Below, in pieces: positions 19,148 through 27,678 of a stretch of DNA of 64,000 bases. The DNA is taken from assembly GCA_963758505.1 (NCBI GenBank), contig CAVWVJ010000003.1:1488001-1552000 (forward strand). The letters run 5' to 3'. The notes beneath the pieces are model-generated. The model was not told the DNA's origin. It saw only the letters and a list, made by a program, of their open reading frames with translations, and did no database searches. Within the stretch, counting starts at the first letter, position 1, and every line of letters starts with the position of its first letter. A program made the translations under genes and the position numbers. The stretch is from Korobacter sp963758505 (lineage in GTDB: Bacteria > Acidobacteriota > Terriglobia > Terriglobales > Acidobacteriaceae).

Positions 19148-20607
19148 ATGAGGGCAGCGGAAGACGAGTGCGAGATCCTCGCATTGCTCGGCGGCAACAT
19201 GGATTGCGTGTTGGGAGAAGGGACTGCCCGAGATTATCTGACCGCCGAACTTTTGCGCATCCGTGACAAGCGGGGAAGGCTTGTACCGTTGCGGTTGAAC
19301 CGCGCGCAGCAAGAGTATGCGAAGAGATGCGCCAAACGGAACATCGTTCTGAAAGCCCGGCAGTTGGGAATCACGACCTATGTAGCCTCGCGATTCTTTC
19401 TGAACACAATTACGCGGCCGGGAACGGTGACGGTGCAAGTGGCGCATGACCAGAGCTCGGCGGAGGAGATATTTCGCATCGTGCATCGCTTCCTGGAAAA
19501 CCTGCCGGAGGCGTGGCGCACGGGCGCGCTGGAGACATCGCGCGCGAACGTGAGGCAGATCGTGTTTCCGAAGCTAGACAGTGAGTACCGGGTGGAGACG
19601 GCGGCGGACCCGAATGCGGGGCGCGGGCTGACGATCCAAAACCTGCACTGTTCGGAGGTGGCACGATGGCCGCGCGATGCGGCAGCCACCCTGGCGTCGT
19701 TACGAGCGGCGGTGCCGCCCGATGGGGAGGTGGTGCTGGAGAGCACGCCGAACGGCGCCGGGGGCTGCTTTTATGACGAGTGGCAAAAGGCGGAAGAGAA
19801 AAAATACACGCGGCATTTTCTGCCGTGGTGGTGGGAGGAGAGCTATCGGCGCTCGCCGGGAGCGGAAAGGTTCAGCGAGGAAGAGTTGGCGCTGGCGGAG
19901 CAAGGCATGGATTGACGGCGGAGCAGATCGCGTTTCGTCGCGAGTTGCGGTCTAACTTCGGCAAACTGGCGCGGCAGGAGTTTGCGGAGAGCGCGGCAGA
20001 GTGCTTCCTGGCGAGCGGGGAATGCGTCTTCGAGGTGGAGCAGATCGAAGCGCGGATGATGCAACTGGGAGAGGCGATGGAGCGGCGGGAGAACGGCAGG
20101 ATCGAGATTTACTATCCGCCGGTGCGCGGGCGAGAGTACGTGATCGGGGTGGATCCGGCGGGGGGCGGCAGCGAAGGCGATTACGCCGCGGCGGAGGTGG
20201 TAGAGCGAAGCAGCGGGCTGCAATGCGCCGAGTTGCGCGGACACTACACTCCGGTGGAATTGGCCGACCGCGTCGAACGACTCGCGCGTGAATATAACGA
20301 GGCGCGGGTGACGGTCGAGAGGAACAATCATGGGCACGCCGTGCTGGTGGCGCTGGAGCAGGCCGGCTGTCGCAACCTTTCCATGCAAAGCGGACAGGCC
20401 GGCTGGCTGACGACGAGCGCATCGCGACCGAGGATGATCGAGCAATTTGCGGCGGGATTGCGGCGGGAGCCGGAGAAGTTCGAGAGCCGCAGGCTGCTGG
20501 AAGAATGCAAGACCTTTGTAAGAAAGGCGGACGGAACCGCGTCGGCGGCGAGCGGAGCGCACGATGACCTGGTGATGGCAATGGCCCTGGCGCTTGCGAC
20601 GCTGTGA
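19148..20607 (+). pseudogene. Phage terminase large subunit, interrupted by a frameshift
   Basis: Two overlapping frames together make one terminase. The N-terminal part (19148-19915) has the ATPase, with Walker-A-like KARQLGIT and Walker-B-like VVLESTPNG. The C-terminal part (read in the frame ending at 20607) has the nuclease, with GVDPAGGGSEGDYAAAEVV, VERNNHG and HDDLVMAMALA. The frames join at about 19900-19915, where LAEQG in one frame must continue as HGLTAEQIAF in the next; one base appears missing beside a GG pair. The start is the ATG at 19148, six bases after AAGGGAG; earlier starts at 19112 and 19121 fit less well. Terminase cuts and pumps DNA into proheads. Sequencing error, mutation and programmed shift are all open. 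Confidence 0.82.
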
Positions 20608-20695
20608 CGCAGCGCACATCGGGAAGATTCGCCGTGTGGTTAGCATGGTCGTGAGGCGATAAACCCATCGTGGATGGGAGGCCCGGAGACATGCG

Positions 20696-21493
20696 GTGCT
20701 GCAGGCGGTTCAACATATAAAGAGGATGCGGGGCGGAGCGCAGGGACACATGATGCGCTGCTCAGACGGGCATCTGTACGTGGTGAAGTTCCAGAATAAT
20801 CCGCAACATCTGCGGGTGCTGGCAAACGAACTGCTCGCAACGCGGTTGGCGGAGCGGGTGGGATTGCCGGTTCCGGCCACCGAGATTGTAGAGGTGGATG
20901 ATTGGCTCATCCGGCACACGCCCGAGCTGCGACTGGAACTGCCGGGCAAGACGATCGCGTGCTGTGCGGGGCTGCAGTTCGGATCGCGTTACGTATGCGC
21001 GCCGCACGAGGGGCTGGTGTATGACTACCTGCCCGAAACAATGCTGGACCGGGTGCGCAACCTGCAAGCGTTTGCGGGAATGCTGGCGCTGGACAAGTGG
21101 ACGTGTAACGCGAATGGACGGCAGGCGGCGTTCTGGAAGAAAGGCCGCGAGCGGAAGTTCACGGCGACATTCATCGACCAGGGTTATTGCTTCAATGCGG
21201 GGGAGTGGACGTTTCCGGATTCGCCGCTTCGCGGAGTGTATGGGAGGAACGAAGTTTATCGGGACGTGACGGGATGGGAGAGTTTCAAGCCGTGGCTCGC
21301 GAGCATCCAGGGTTTTGACGAGGACTCGATTGCCGAGATCGCGGGAAGCGTGCCTCCGGAATGGTACGGCGAGTGGGACGACCTTGCGCGGCTGGTGGAT
21401 GCATTGATCAAGCGGAGATCAAGGGTCGAGGAGCTGATCTGGTCGTTTAAGATTTCGACGCGGAATCCGTTTCCGCGATGGATGGTGCAGTAG
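20696..21493 (+). CDS. HipA-like protein kinase
   Basis: This 265-residue protein starts with GTG after a GGAG site. It resembles compact HipA-family kinases. There is a Gly-rich loop (MRGGAQGHMM, residues 11-20), a probable ATP-binding Lys31 in YVVKF, Glu45, the catalytic-loop-like LDKWTCNANGRQ (Asp133, Asn138 or Asn140) and the metal-site-like FIDQGYCF (Asp161). It lacks the N-terminal subdomain of full HipA, which is about 440 residues. HipA kinases phosphorylate translation targets such as GltX and cause growth arrest. It is followed after six bases by a DUF3037 gene, and the pair sits between terminase and portal. No HipB-type DNA-binding partner is adjacent. Confidence 0.82.
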   Translation: MLQAVQHIKRMRGGAQGHMMRCSDGHLYVVKFQNNPQHLRVLANELLATRLAERVGLPVPATEIVEVDDWLIRHTPELRLELPGKTIACCAGLQFGSRYVCAPHEGLVYDYLPETMLDRVRNLQAFAGMLALDKWTCNANGRQAAFWKKGRERKFTATFIDQGYCFNAGEWTFPDSPLRGVYGRNEVYRDVTGWESFKPWLASIQGFDEDSIAEIAGSVPPEWYGEWDDLARLVDALIKRRSRVEELIWSFKISTRNPFPRWMVQ

Positions 21494-21499
21494 CAAGTT

Positions 21500-22342
21500 A
21501 TGGCAGCTCTACGCCAACTCGAGTTTCTCCTGCTGCGTTATGTTCCTGACGCGGTGAAGGGCGAGTTTGTGAATGTCGGCGTGGTGGTGCTGGAGGGCGG
21601 GGCGGGCGGCACAGGATTTGCGGATGTACGATTCACGCGAGACTGGCGAAGGGCGAAGTGCCTCGATCCAGAGGTGGAAACGGAGATCTTCGAGGCCGCA
21701 GAAGCGGAGATCCGGGAGAGATTGAATTCGCAGCTTACGGATTGTTCGAAGGGCGGCGCGGCGCTGCCGCAGCGGGAGTGGATACTGAGGATGCTGGAGG
21801 ATTCGTTCTCCAACGCGCTGCAGGTGACGGACGCGAAAGGCGTGTTGGCGGAGGATCCGCGAGCGGAGTTGGCGAAGCTGGTGGAGATGTATTGCGAATC
21901 GCAGGCGCGCGCACGCAGACAGATTGCGGGTCGAACCGTGATCTACGCCCGCATGAAGGACGAATTCGAGAGGGCGGGGGTTTGGCCCCTGATGCGGAAG
22001 AGGGTTGCCGTGGCGGACTACACGGGCAAGGGCGATCCCTTAAAGATTGACTGCGCCTACCGGCCGAACGGAGTGATCCGGCTGTTCCATGCGGTTTCGC
22101 TGCAGAGCGATGTGGATGCGGCCAAGGTGTTGGGGTTTACGTTTCCGCAGTTGCGCGACGGAATAGCACGCGCGGAAGGCGCCCAGGCAGAGTTGACGGC
22201 GGTGGTGGAGGACGATCTGGACCGGAACGATGATGCGGTGGATTTCGGGTTAATTACGCTGGCGCGGAACGAGATCCAGGTTGCGCAAATGCGCGAGCTG
22301 CCGCAGATCGCGGAGAGAGCGCGGGTGGAGTTGCGGCTGTAA
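21500..22342 (+). CDS. DUF3037-like protein, partner of HipA-like kinase
   Basis: The 280-residue protein starts LEFLLLRYVPDAVKGEFVNVGVVV, which is the DUF3037 hallmark. It continues with a charged helical region (residues 50-150) and a C-terminal part ending ELPQIAERARVELRL. There is no signal peptide or membrane helix. DUF3037 genes commonly follow HipA-like kinase genes (from memory), so an antitoxin, substrate or regulator role is plausible but unproven. The six-base gap to the kinase indicates one operon, and a terminator directly after isolates the pair from the portal gene. Confidence 0.82.
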   Translation: MAALRQLEFLLLRYVPDAVKGEFVNVGVVVLEGGAGGTGFADVRFTRDWRRAKCLDPEVETEIFEAAEAEIRERLNSQLTDCSKGGAALPQREWILRMLEDSFSNALQVTDAKGVLAEDPRAELAKLVEMYCESQARARRQIAGRTVIYARMKDEFERAGVWPLMRKRVAVADYTGKGDPLKIDCAYRPNGVIRLFHAVSLQSDVDAAKVLGFTFPQLRDGIARAEGAQAELTAVVEDDLDRNDDAVDFGLITLARNEIQVAQMRELPQIAERARVELRL

Positions 22343-22366
22343 GCCCTCAATAGAAAGTGAACGGAT

Positions 22367-22390
22367 GCTCCCGAGTTCGGGAGCTTTTTT
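22367..22390 (+). terminator. Rho-independent terminator after kinase/DUF3037 pair
   Basis: Stem GCTCCCGA / TCGGGAGC with a very short loop is followed by six T residues. It starts 25 bp after the DUF3037 stop codon. It makes the kinase pair a self-contained transcription unit inside the structural gene block. Confidence 0.85.
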
Positions 22391-22414
22391 GTTGCTCGGA
22401 AGCAAACACAACGT

Positions 22415-22587
22415 GGTTCGGCTGCGAACGCGGATGACTCTCCGCGTTCTTCGCTCACCATGACAGAGTGGTGAGAATTCCGAAGAGGTGGAGATGAAGA
22501 TCGGGAAAATATTGGGAAGAGTTTTTTCTGTGGGTAGGGGTGGATTCGACTCCGCAGCGCGCGGCGCTGCTTCGCTCACCATGACAA
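22415..22587 (+). repeat. REP-like palindromic repeats before portal gene (two copies)
   Basis: One copy runs about 22415-22465 and ends TTCGCTCACCATGACA. A second runs about 22537-22587, begins GGATTCGACTCCGC and ends TTCGCTCACCATGACA. The ATG in the second copy's terminal ACCATGACA is the preferred portal start, so the repeat abuts or feeds into the coding sequence. Confidence 0.65.
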
Positions 22588-23820
22588 ACACTGGAAGTGT
22601 GCTGGGGTTGAGTACGGGGCGGGAGATAGCGGCATCAAGTCCAGATGGCCGCAAGACGCTGGCGTTGCCGTCGGTGTTGACCATTGGCAATCGCGCCGAA
22701 GGGCTGCCGAAGCCCACGCCGGCGAACCTGCGCAGGTTTGCGGAGACGCCAGTGGCACGCAAGGCGATCAACACCATTAAGGATCGCATTGCTTGCATGG
22801 GGTGGCGGATCCAGCCGCGAAGCGGACGCGCCCTGAGCGAGTTGCCGCAGGGTGAGCAGAGGATCCGCAGCGCTAACCGAGATTTTCGAGCAGCCGAATC
22901 CGGATGATTCCTTCCGCTCGCTGGCGGAGCAGGTGCTGGAAGACGTCATCGTCGGTGGCTTCGGCGCCATTGAGATTGTGAAGCAGAGACGGATGACGAA
23001 ACGTATCGAGTTGTGGCCGGTGGATGGCGCGACGATCAAGATTCGTTCCGACTGGGACGGGCGTCCGGATTCTCCGCGCTACGTGCAGCAGACGGGGATC
23101 TTCGGAGCGGCAGGGCAGGTTTCGCTGAACGATGACGAGCTGTCGTATATCCGGCTGAATCCGCGCACGCATACGCCATTTGGATTAGGGCGGCTCGAGG
23201 TGGCTTTCGAGTCGGTGCACGCGTTCCTGGGTGCACACCGATATGCGGCGCGGCTGGCGAGCAACTCGGTGGTGCAGTATGCGCTCTGGCTGAACGATGT
23301 TTCGCCGGCGCAGCATGAGCGGCTGATCCGGTGGTGGCAGGACGAAATTGAGGGCACGGGGAGGGTGCCGATTCTTTCGGCCGAACAGAAGCCGGAGGTG
23401 CTGCGTTTCGGCGGCGGCACGGATGCGGACCTGCGGCTGCAGTGGCAGGAGTTCCTGATGCGGGTGATTGCCGATGCCTTCGACCTGCCGCCGGTGTTTC
23501 TCGGCTTGGAGAACGACGTGAACCGCTCCACCGCTTCGGAGTTGAACGACATGGCGTTCCAGTCAGCGATCGTGCCTACCGCGCGGTTGCTGGCGGAGCA
23601 TCTGACGCGCGATGTAATCGCCAAAAAGCTGAGATGGGATGACCTGGAGTTCGTCTTCACGGGGCTGGACACGACGAACGCACTGGAGCAGGCGCAGTTG
23701 CAGGAGATCCTGCTGCGGAGCGGGGTGCTAACCGTAGATGAGGTGCGGAGGATGCGGGGACTGGCAGCGATGGGAGATTCCGTTCCGACGCAGGAGCCTT
23801 TAACTACGAACGCAGTGTGA
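22581..23820 (+). pseudogene. Phage portal protein, interrupted by a frameshift
   Basis: The first part (22581-22907) encodes a portal N-terminus with TPANLRRFAETPVARKAINT and CMGWRIQPRSG. The main part, in the next frame to 23820, has LEDVIVGGFGAIEIVKQ, the family segment NDDELSYIRLNPRTHTPFGLGRLE and a C-terminal FDLPPVFLGLENDVNRSTA region. Continuity of sense is restored by removing one base at about 22868-22877, where EQRIR should run into ALTEIFEQPN. The portal forms the dodecameric ring at the capsid vertex. The start at 22581 lies at the end of a repeat; upstream frame from 22488 is repeat-derived. Sequence error or pseudogenisation cannot be separated here. Confidence 0.8.
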
Positions 23821-23850
23821 TCTTGCGCTCCGTAAGAGACGTTTGGCGAT

Positions 23851-23901
23851 GGGGTCCTTGGACTGCGCGGCCTGCGGCCGCTGACAGGTCAACGGCTCAG
23901 G
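23851..23901 (+). repeat. REP-like palindromic repeat
   Basis: This copy begins GGGTCCTTGGACTGCG, has a GCGGCC-rich palindrome and ends in a diverged CGGCTCAGGCGAG. It sits between the portal and protease-like genes. Confidence 0.6.
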
Positions 23902-23928
23902 CGAGCGAGTAGAGGATTTGGAGGGGAG

Positions 23929-24444
23929 ATGGAAATGGAGGCGATGGCGCTGGAGATGCCGGCGGTGGTGGGGCATCCCAACCGGCGTGGATTTCGGGGA
24001 GTGCTGACGCTAGTCGGGGTAGCTTCGGACCGGCCGCCGTCGGGTGCGCGCGGACATCGGGTGATCCTGACGAAAGCGGCGACGGAGCGGGCGATGGCGT
24101 CGCTGCTGGGGATGGCGGTGGATTATTCGCCGCAGATGGATGGGCACGACGCGCAGCGGAAGATCGGGGTGATCACATCGGCGGACCTGGTTGGCGAGAG
24201 GGTAGAGGTGGAAGGCCATCTCTTCGAACACGATTTCCGCGAGGTGATGCAGGAGATCGAAGCGTCGCGCGGGAAGCTGGGAATGAGCTACGAGATCGCG
24301 GAGGCGCGCGTCCAGGAGACGGATGCGAACCTGTGGTTTGTCACCGAATTCAAGTTTACGGGAGCTGCCATTTTGAAGCGGGAGAAGGCGGCGTACGGCG
24401 GAACGAAGTTCGAGCTCGCTGCGGAAGCATCTTCGAAAGGGTAG
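23929..24444 (+). CDS. Probable prohead protease-like phage protein
   Basis: The 171-residue protein starts with ATG after GGAGGGGAG. It is compact and beta-rich: RRGFRGVLTLVGVASDRPPS, VGERVEVEGHLFEHDF and a conserved-looking KLGMSYEIAEARV. Its position between portal and major capsid, after which scaffold-like and capsid genes follow, is the classic place for a capsid maturation protease. The His in GHLFEHDF and the Ser in LGMSYE could be catalytic, but I cannot confirm a family signature. It ends just at the next repeat. Confidence 0.55.
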   Translation: MEMEAMALEMPAVVGHPNRRGFRGVLTLVGVASDRPPSGARGHRVILTKAATERAMASLLGMAVDYSPQMDGHDAQRKIGVITSADLVGERVEVEGHLFEHDFREVMQEIEASRGKLGMSYEIAEARVQETDANLWFVTEFKFTGAAILKREKAAYGGTKFELAAEASSKG

Positions 24445-24500
24445 GGATCCTTCGACTGCGCGGCCCCGCGGCCGCTCCGCTCAGGAAGGCAAGGATGACA
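24442..24500 (+). repeat. REP-like palindromic repeat
   Basis: This copy begins GGGATCCTTCGACTGCG, has the palindromic core CGCGGCCCCGCGGCCG and ends AAGGATGACA. It fills most of the 81-bp gap between the protease-like and scaffold-like genes. Confidence 0.65.
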
Positions 24501-24525
24501 AATCGGGTTAAGGAGAGACGTCGGA

Positions 24526-24882
24526 ATGGAAGATAAGGTGGAGTTGCAGGCGGCAGGCGATCGCATCGCCTTGGCATTGGACAAACTGGAGCAGGCGTTG
24601 TCGCGGATCGAGGCGCAGTACGAGGCGCTGAACAGCAAGGCAGACCGCATCGTAGCTGCGGTGGAGCAAGACAAAAAGGAAGATACCGAAGAAGTGAAGG
24701 CTGAGGCGGAGAAGCCGCAGCGGAAGACGGTTTCTCCTGTGATCGCCAACCTGCTTGCCAAGAGCGGCGTAGAGACAGCTTCGATGGAAGAGGCGACGGT
24801 GGAGAAGGCGCTGGCGGGATTAAGCGTGGAGCAGCGCATCGCGGTGAAAGCCGAGTTGGCGAGAGCGGGTGTGCTGCAGTAG
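24526..24882 (+). CDS. Coiled-coil scaffold-like phage protein
   Basis: The 118-residue protein is acidic and largely helical. Residues about 5-60 form a heptad-rich coiled coil (ALDKLEQALSRIEAQYEAL) followed by a charged hinge (EQDKKEDTEEVKAEAEKPQ). The C-terminal region contains LAKSGVETASMEEATVEKAL. This shape and the place just upstream of the capsid gene fit a scaffolding protein that guides capsid assembly and is then removed. It is an inference from position and composition; I do not recognise the family. Confidence 0.6.
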   Translation: MEDKVELQAAGDRIALALDKLEQALSRIEAQYEALNSKADRIVAAVEQDKKEDTEEVKAEAEKPQRKTVSPVIANLLAKSGVETASMEEATVEKALAGLSVEQRIAVKAELARAGVLQ

Positions 24883-24916
24883 GGATTGATCTGTTCTCGA
24901 CAACAGGGATTTTATG

Positions 24917-24960
24917 CTGCGAACGCGCATGAGCGTTGCGCGTTGTCGCTCAGGATGACA
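24917..24960 (+). repeat. REP-like palindromic repeat
   Basis: The copy begins GCTGCGAACGCGCATGAG and ends GTCGCTCAGGATGACA. It lies in the leader region upstream of the major capsid gene. Confidence 0.6.
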
Positions 24961-24984
24961 TTTAACAAAAATCCGGTTGAGGAG

Positions 24985-25009
24985 CGGAGAGCTGCGGCTC
25001 TCCGTTTTT
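24985..25009 (+). terminator. Terminator-like hairpin in capsid leader
   Basis: Stem CGGAGAGC / GCTCTCCG with a four-base loop is followed by TTTTT. It is only about 33 bp upstream of the capsid start, so it would separate capsid transcription from the upstream genes or act as an attenuator. Confidence 0.7.
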
Positions 25010-25041
25010 CTTTGGGCCGGGTCCTTTCGAAAGGGAGACGA

Positions 25042-26013
25042 ATGAAAGCACAATTTATCGATTTGCAGGCAGCCGCGGATTTCATGGGCCCCGGCGCAGT
25101 TGAAATCAACCGCTACCAGACGGAGATCACGGACATCGTCCGGCGTCGCGGCGTATTCGGGCAGCGGATCAAGCAGGTCCCGGCAACCGGGCATCCGTCG
25201 CGGTTCTTTGAAGAGACGGCGATCAATGCGCCTTCGGCTGCGAACGCCTTCGTCGATCCGCGTTCGATCGTTGCCACTGTCGGTTCGCCGACGCGTGTGG
25301 AGCGTTCGGTTCCATTGAAGGCGATGGTCTCGCAGATTAACTACAACCTGTTCGACATGGAGGTTGGCGCACAGCAGAGCCAGTTTGCTTACCTGCAAGC
25401 CAAGGACCTGGCGGACTCAGTCGCGGGCCTGATGCGGACGCATGACGTCGCCTTGTGGAATGGCAACGACACCTCTCTGAGTTCGCCGACGACCACGCAG
25501 TATTACGGCGCGGCGAGCCAGATCATTGCCGGCGGCAATATTTCGCCGGTCGGCGCGACGGCGAGCATCTGCGACGGGCTGAAGACCGCGGTCGCGGAGA
25601 TGGTGGCGAACACGAATTACGAGTGCCGCCCGACGGCGATCTATGCCAATCCCGTGTTGCTCGACCTGCTCGATCGCGAGATGAAGAGCGAGTTCAACGT
25701 CGTGCTCTCGACCAGCGAGATCACTGCGGGCTACAAGGTGAAGACGCTGGCCACGCAGGCCGGCGAACTTCCCCTGGTTCCCGATTGGTCGCTTGGGTAC
25801 ACCGGAACGCCGGGCAGCGGGACGGCATTGCTTCCGGCATACATCGTGCAGGAAGACATGATCGAGTACCACTGGCTCACCGATCCGAATCCACGCGTCT
25901 TCCAACTGGGACTGCAGGGAAACCTCGCGTCGCAGCTGGTTGTGGTGAAGTTTGGCGGCGTGGTGGTGAAGGGCGCGAGCTATGCGCACGCCGCGGTGCA
26001 GGTGACTCGGTAG
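25042..26013 (+). CDS. Phage major capsid protein
   Basis: This 323-residue protein starts with ATG after GGGAGA. It has capsid-like features: an N-terminal helix (FIDLQAAADFMGPGAVEINRY), a middle region with RVERSVPLKAMVSQINYNLFDMEV, a long helical spine (YLQAKDLADSVAGLMRTHDVA), and a C-terminal stretch YHWLTDPNPRVFQLGLQG leading into VVVKFGGVVVKGASY. The pattern and gene order (protease-like, scaffold-like, capsid, connector) identify it as an HK97-fold-type capsid subunit; the fold assignment is inference. Unlike terminase and portal, the frame is intact. Confidence 0.85.
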   Translation: MKAQFIDLQAAADFMGPGAVEINRYQTEITDIVRRRGVFGQRIKQVPATGHPSRFFEETAINAPSAANAFVDPRSIVATVGSPTRVERSVPLKAMVSQINYNLFDMEVGAQQSQFAYLQAKDLADSVAGLMRTHDVALWNGNDTSLSSPTTTQYYGAASQIIAGGNISPVGATASICDGLKTAVAEMVANTNYECRPTAIYANPVLLDLLDREMKSEFNVVLSTSEITAGYKVKTLATQAGELPLVPDWSLGYTGTPGSGTALLPAYIVQEDMIEYHWLTDPNPRVFQLGLQGNLASQLVVVKFGGVVVKGASYAHAAVQVTR

Positions 26014-26074
26014 GACTGGGTGGGAGAGTCCTCGTGGCTCTCCCGATTCTTCAGCCTAACGACGTGTTGGGCGG

Positions 26075-26123
26075 TAGGGGTCCTTCGACTGCGCGGCCGG
26101 TGGCCGCTTCGCTCAGGATGACA
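26075..26123 (+). repeat. REP-like palindromic repeat
   Basis: The copy begins GGGGTCCTTCGACTGCG, has the core GCGGCCGGTGGCCGC and ends TTCGCTCAGGATGACA. It is among the best-conserved copies and sits between capsid and connector genes. Confidence 0.72.
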
Positions 26124-26146
26124 ACTGGAAAGGAAAGGAAGCGGGG

Positions 26147-26768
26147 ATGAGTTATCTCGATCCTTCGGAATACGAGCAGTACGGATTGGATCCGGCGGTG
26201 CCGGATGCATGGGTGGCGATGGCATCGACGCTGGTGGAGTCCCATTGCCGGCGGCCGTCGCTCAACGTGGCGCAGTACACGGAGCGGGTGCGTGTTCTAC
26301 CGGGAGCGCGGACGGTGCGGTTAAGTTACTTGCCGCTGGCGGTCGGTGGCGCCGGCGACCGGACCGGTGGTGGGCGCGCGGGGAAGATTTGCGCAGCCGC
26401 GACGCGGCGAGGTGAACGAGTTCGTCGAGAGCATCGCGACGGTGCTGGCGATTCCGGGATCGTGGACGGCGATCGATCCGACGACTTTCGATACGTTCGC
26501 CGATACGGGCGAGGTGAACACGATCAGCACCATGCTGGGGTTCACCTTTGATGAACTCGAGTTGACCTACAACGCCGGATGGGCGACGACCCCGGAAGCG
26601 GTGAAGCATGCGTGCGCTCAGATCGTGCGCAACGCGGCAATGACGCCGGCGCTGAACGTGAAGATGAGCAAGGTGGACAACCTGCGCGTGGACTATTTCA
26701 AAGATTCGCTGATCGATGACTCGGTTCGCGAGATGCTGGCGCCCTATGTCGCGCAGAAGGTGGGCTGA
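26147..26768 (+). pseudogene. Head-tail connector-like protein, interrupted by a frameshift
   Basis: The N-terminal half (from the ATG at 26147, after a GGAAGCGGGG purine stretch) reads MSYLDPSEYEQYGLD and LVESHCRRPSLN, like gp6-type head-tail connectors. The rest continues in the next frame with NEFVESIATVLAIPGSWTAI and a helical C-terminus ending REMLAPYVAQKVG at 26768. Sense is restored by removing one base in the stretch 26335-26350, where LSYLPLAV should join VAPATGPVVG. The reconstructed protein has about 206 residues. It would close the portal ring and join tail to head. Family assignment is tentative. Confidence 0.65.
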
Positions 26769-27184
26769 TGCAGACCGCATTGGGTATGTCGGCTTTCCGC
26801 GGATTTGCCATGGCGCGTTCGGCAGAGGCAATGCTGCGGGCGGTGGGGGCGACGACGGTGCACGTAATTCGAGAGGCGCAACTCACGGGTACGCTGCAAC
26901 AGCGGCAACTGGGAATGGCGCAACCGCAATACGACGACGTTGCGATCGGCCCGGCGGTGGTGACGAGCGAGAGCCAGCCACCCACATCAGTGAAGATCAA
27001 TGTAATTCTTCCGGCCCGGGTGGTCGCGAAGCAGGCGGAGCAGGAAGGCGCGGAGAACGGGATCTCGTGGCTGTTGAACGCGCGAGGCATTCAATACGAA
27101 GGCACGCTGCTACGCATTACCAAGGTCTCGGCGGAGTTATTTGCAGGGGTGGAATACCTGTACCAGGTTACGGCGGAGGTTTAG
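26768..27184 (+). CDS. Phage structural protein (head completion or neck-like)
   Basis: The 138-residue protein starts one base into the connector stop (TGATG arrangement), showing co-translation. It has no signal or membrane segment. It contains ARVVAKQAEQEGAENGISWL and a C-terminal beta stretch GIQYEGTLLRITKVSAEL. Its length and place between connector and tail-terminator-like genes suit a head-tail joining protein, but no family was recognised. Confidence 0.65.
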   Translation: MQTALGMSAFRGFAMARSAEAMLRAVGATTVHVIREAQLTGTLQQRQLGMAQPQYDDVAIGPAVVTSESQPPTSVKINVILPARVVAKQAEQEGAENGISWLLNARGIQYEGTLLRITKVSAELFAGVEYLYQVTAEV

Positions 27185-27186
27185 CG

Positions 27187-27678
27187 ATGCAGGCAGCGAA
27201 GGACAGTTTCTACATGGCGCTGTGCGCGCGCCTTCAACAGGTGAACCCGAACCGGACGGTGGTGATCGAGGGCGAGGTGCGGCCGGGGCTGCTGGTAGCG
27301 GAGAACGAACCGGCCGTGTGCTCGCAGCCGCCGGAGGCATTTTGCCTGGAGTGGGGCGCAGTGAAGCCGGTGAGCGAGTCCGCGCTGGTCGCGAGCACCT
27401 TGATGGCGGCGGAGTTGACCATCCGATATCGCACCGGCGGCTCGAACAATGGCGAGGCGGACCGGGGACGATCGCTGACCACCATGGATGCGGAACTGCT
27501 GGCGATTTGCATGCCTTCGCTGACCGCGAAGATGGACTACACCCAGGCGACGCCGTCCGCGCTGGGAAGCAATGTGTTCTGGAAGAGCCCGACGTTGGCG
27601 GCAGCCACCCAGACGGCGAGCCTGTTAGGCCGGTCTGCGACGACTACGGTTTATTTCTATCCGGAGAGTGAAGCATGA
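27187..27678 (+). CDS. Phage tail-terminator-like protein
   Basis: This 163-residue protein starts at the ATG two bases after the preceding stop. It begins with a helix (AAKDSFYMALCARLQQVN) followed by beta strands (RTVVIEGEVRPGLLVAENE) and ends with TTTVYFYPESEA. The size and arrangement, directly before a larger tail protein, match tail-completion proteins. It overlaps the next gene by four bases (ATGA). The role is from gene order only. Confidence 0.62.
   Translation: MQAAKDSFYMALCARLQQVNPNRTVVIEGEVRPGLLVAENEPAVCSQPPEAFCLEWGAVKPVSESALVASTLMAAELTIRYRTGGSNNGEADRGRSLTTMDAELLAICMPSLTAKMDYTQATPSALGSNVFWKSPTLAAATQTASLLGRSATTTVYFYPESEA

Noticed and set aside
16409..26123. Could the repeated elements be a CRISPR array?
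   Set aside because: Copies are separated by whole genes, differ in sequence and have palindromic cores, with no regular spacers or cas genes.
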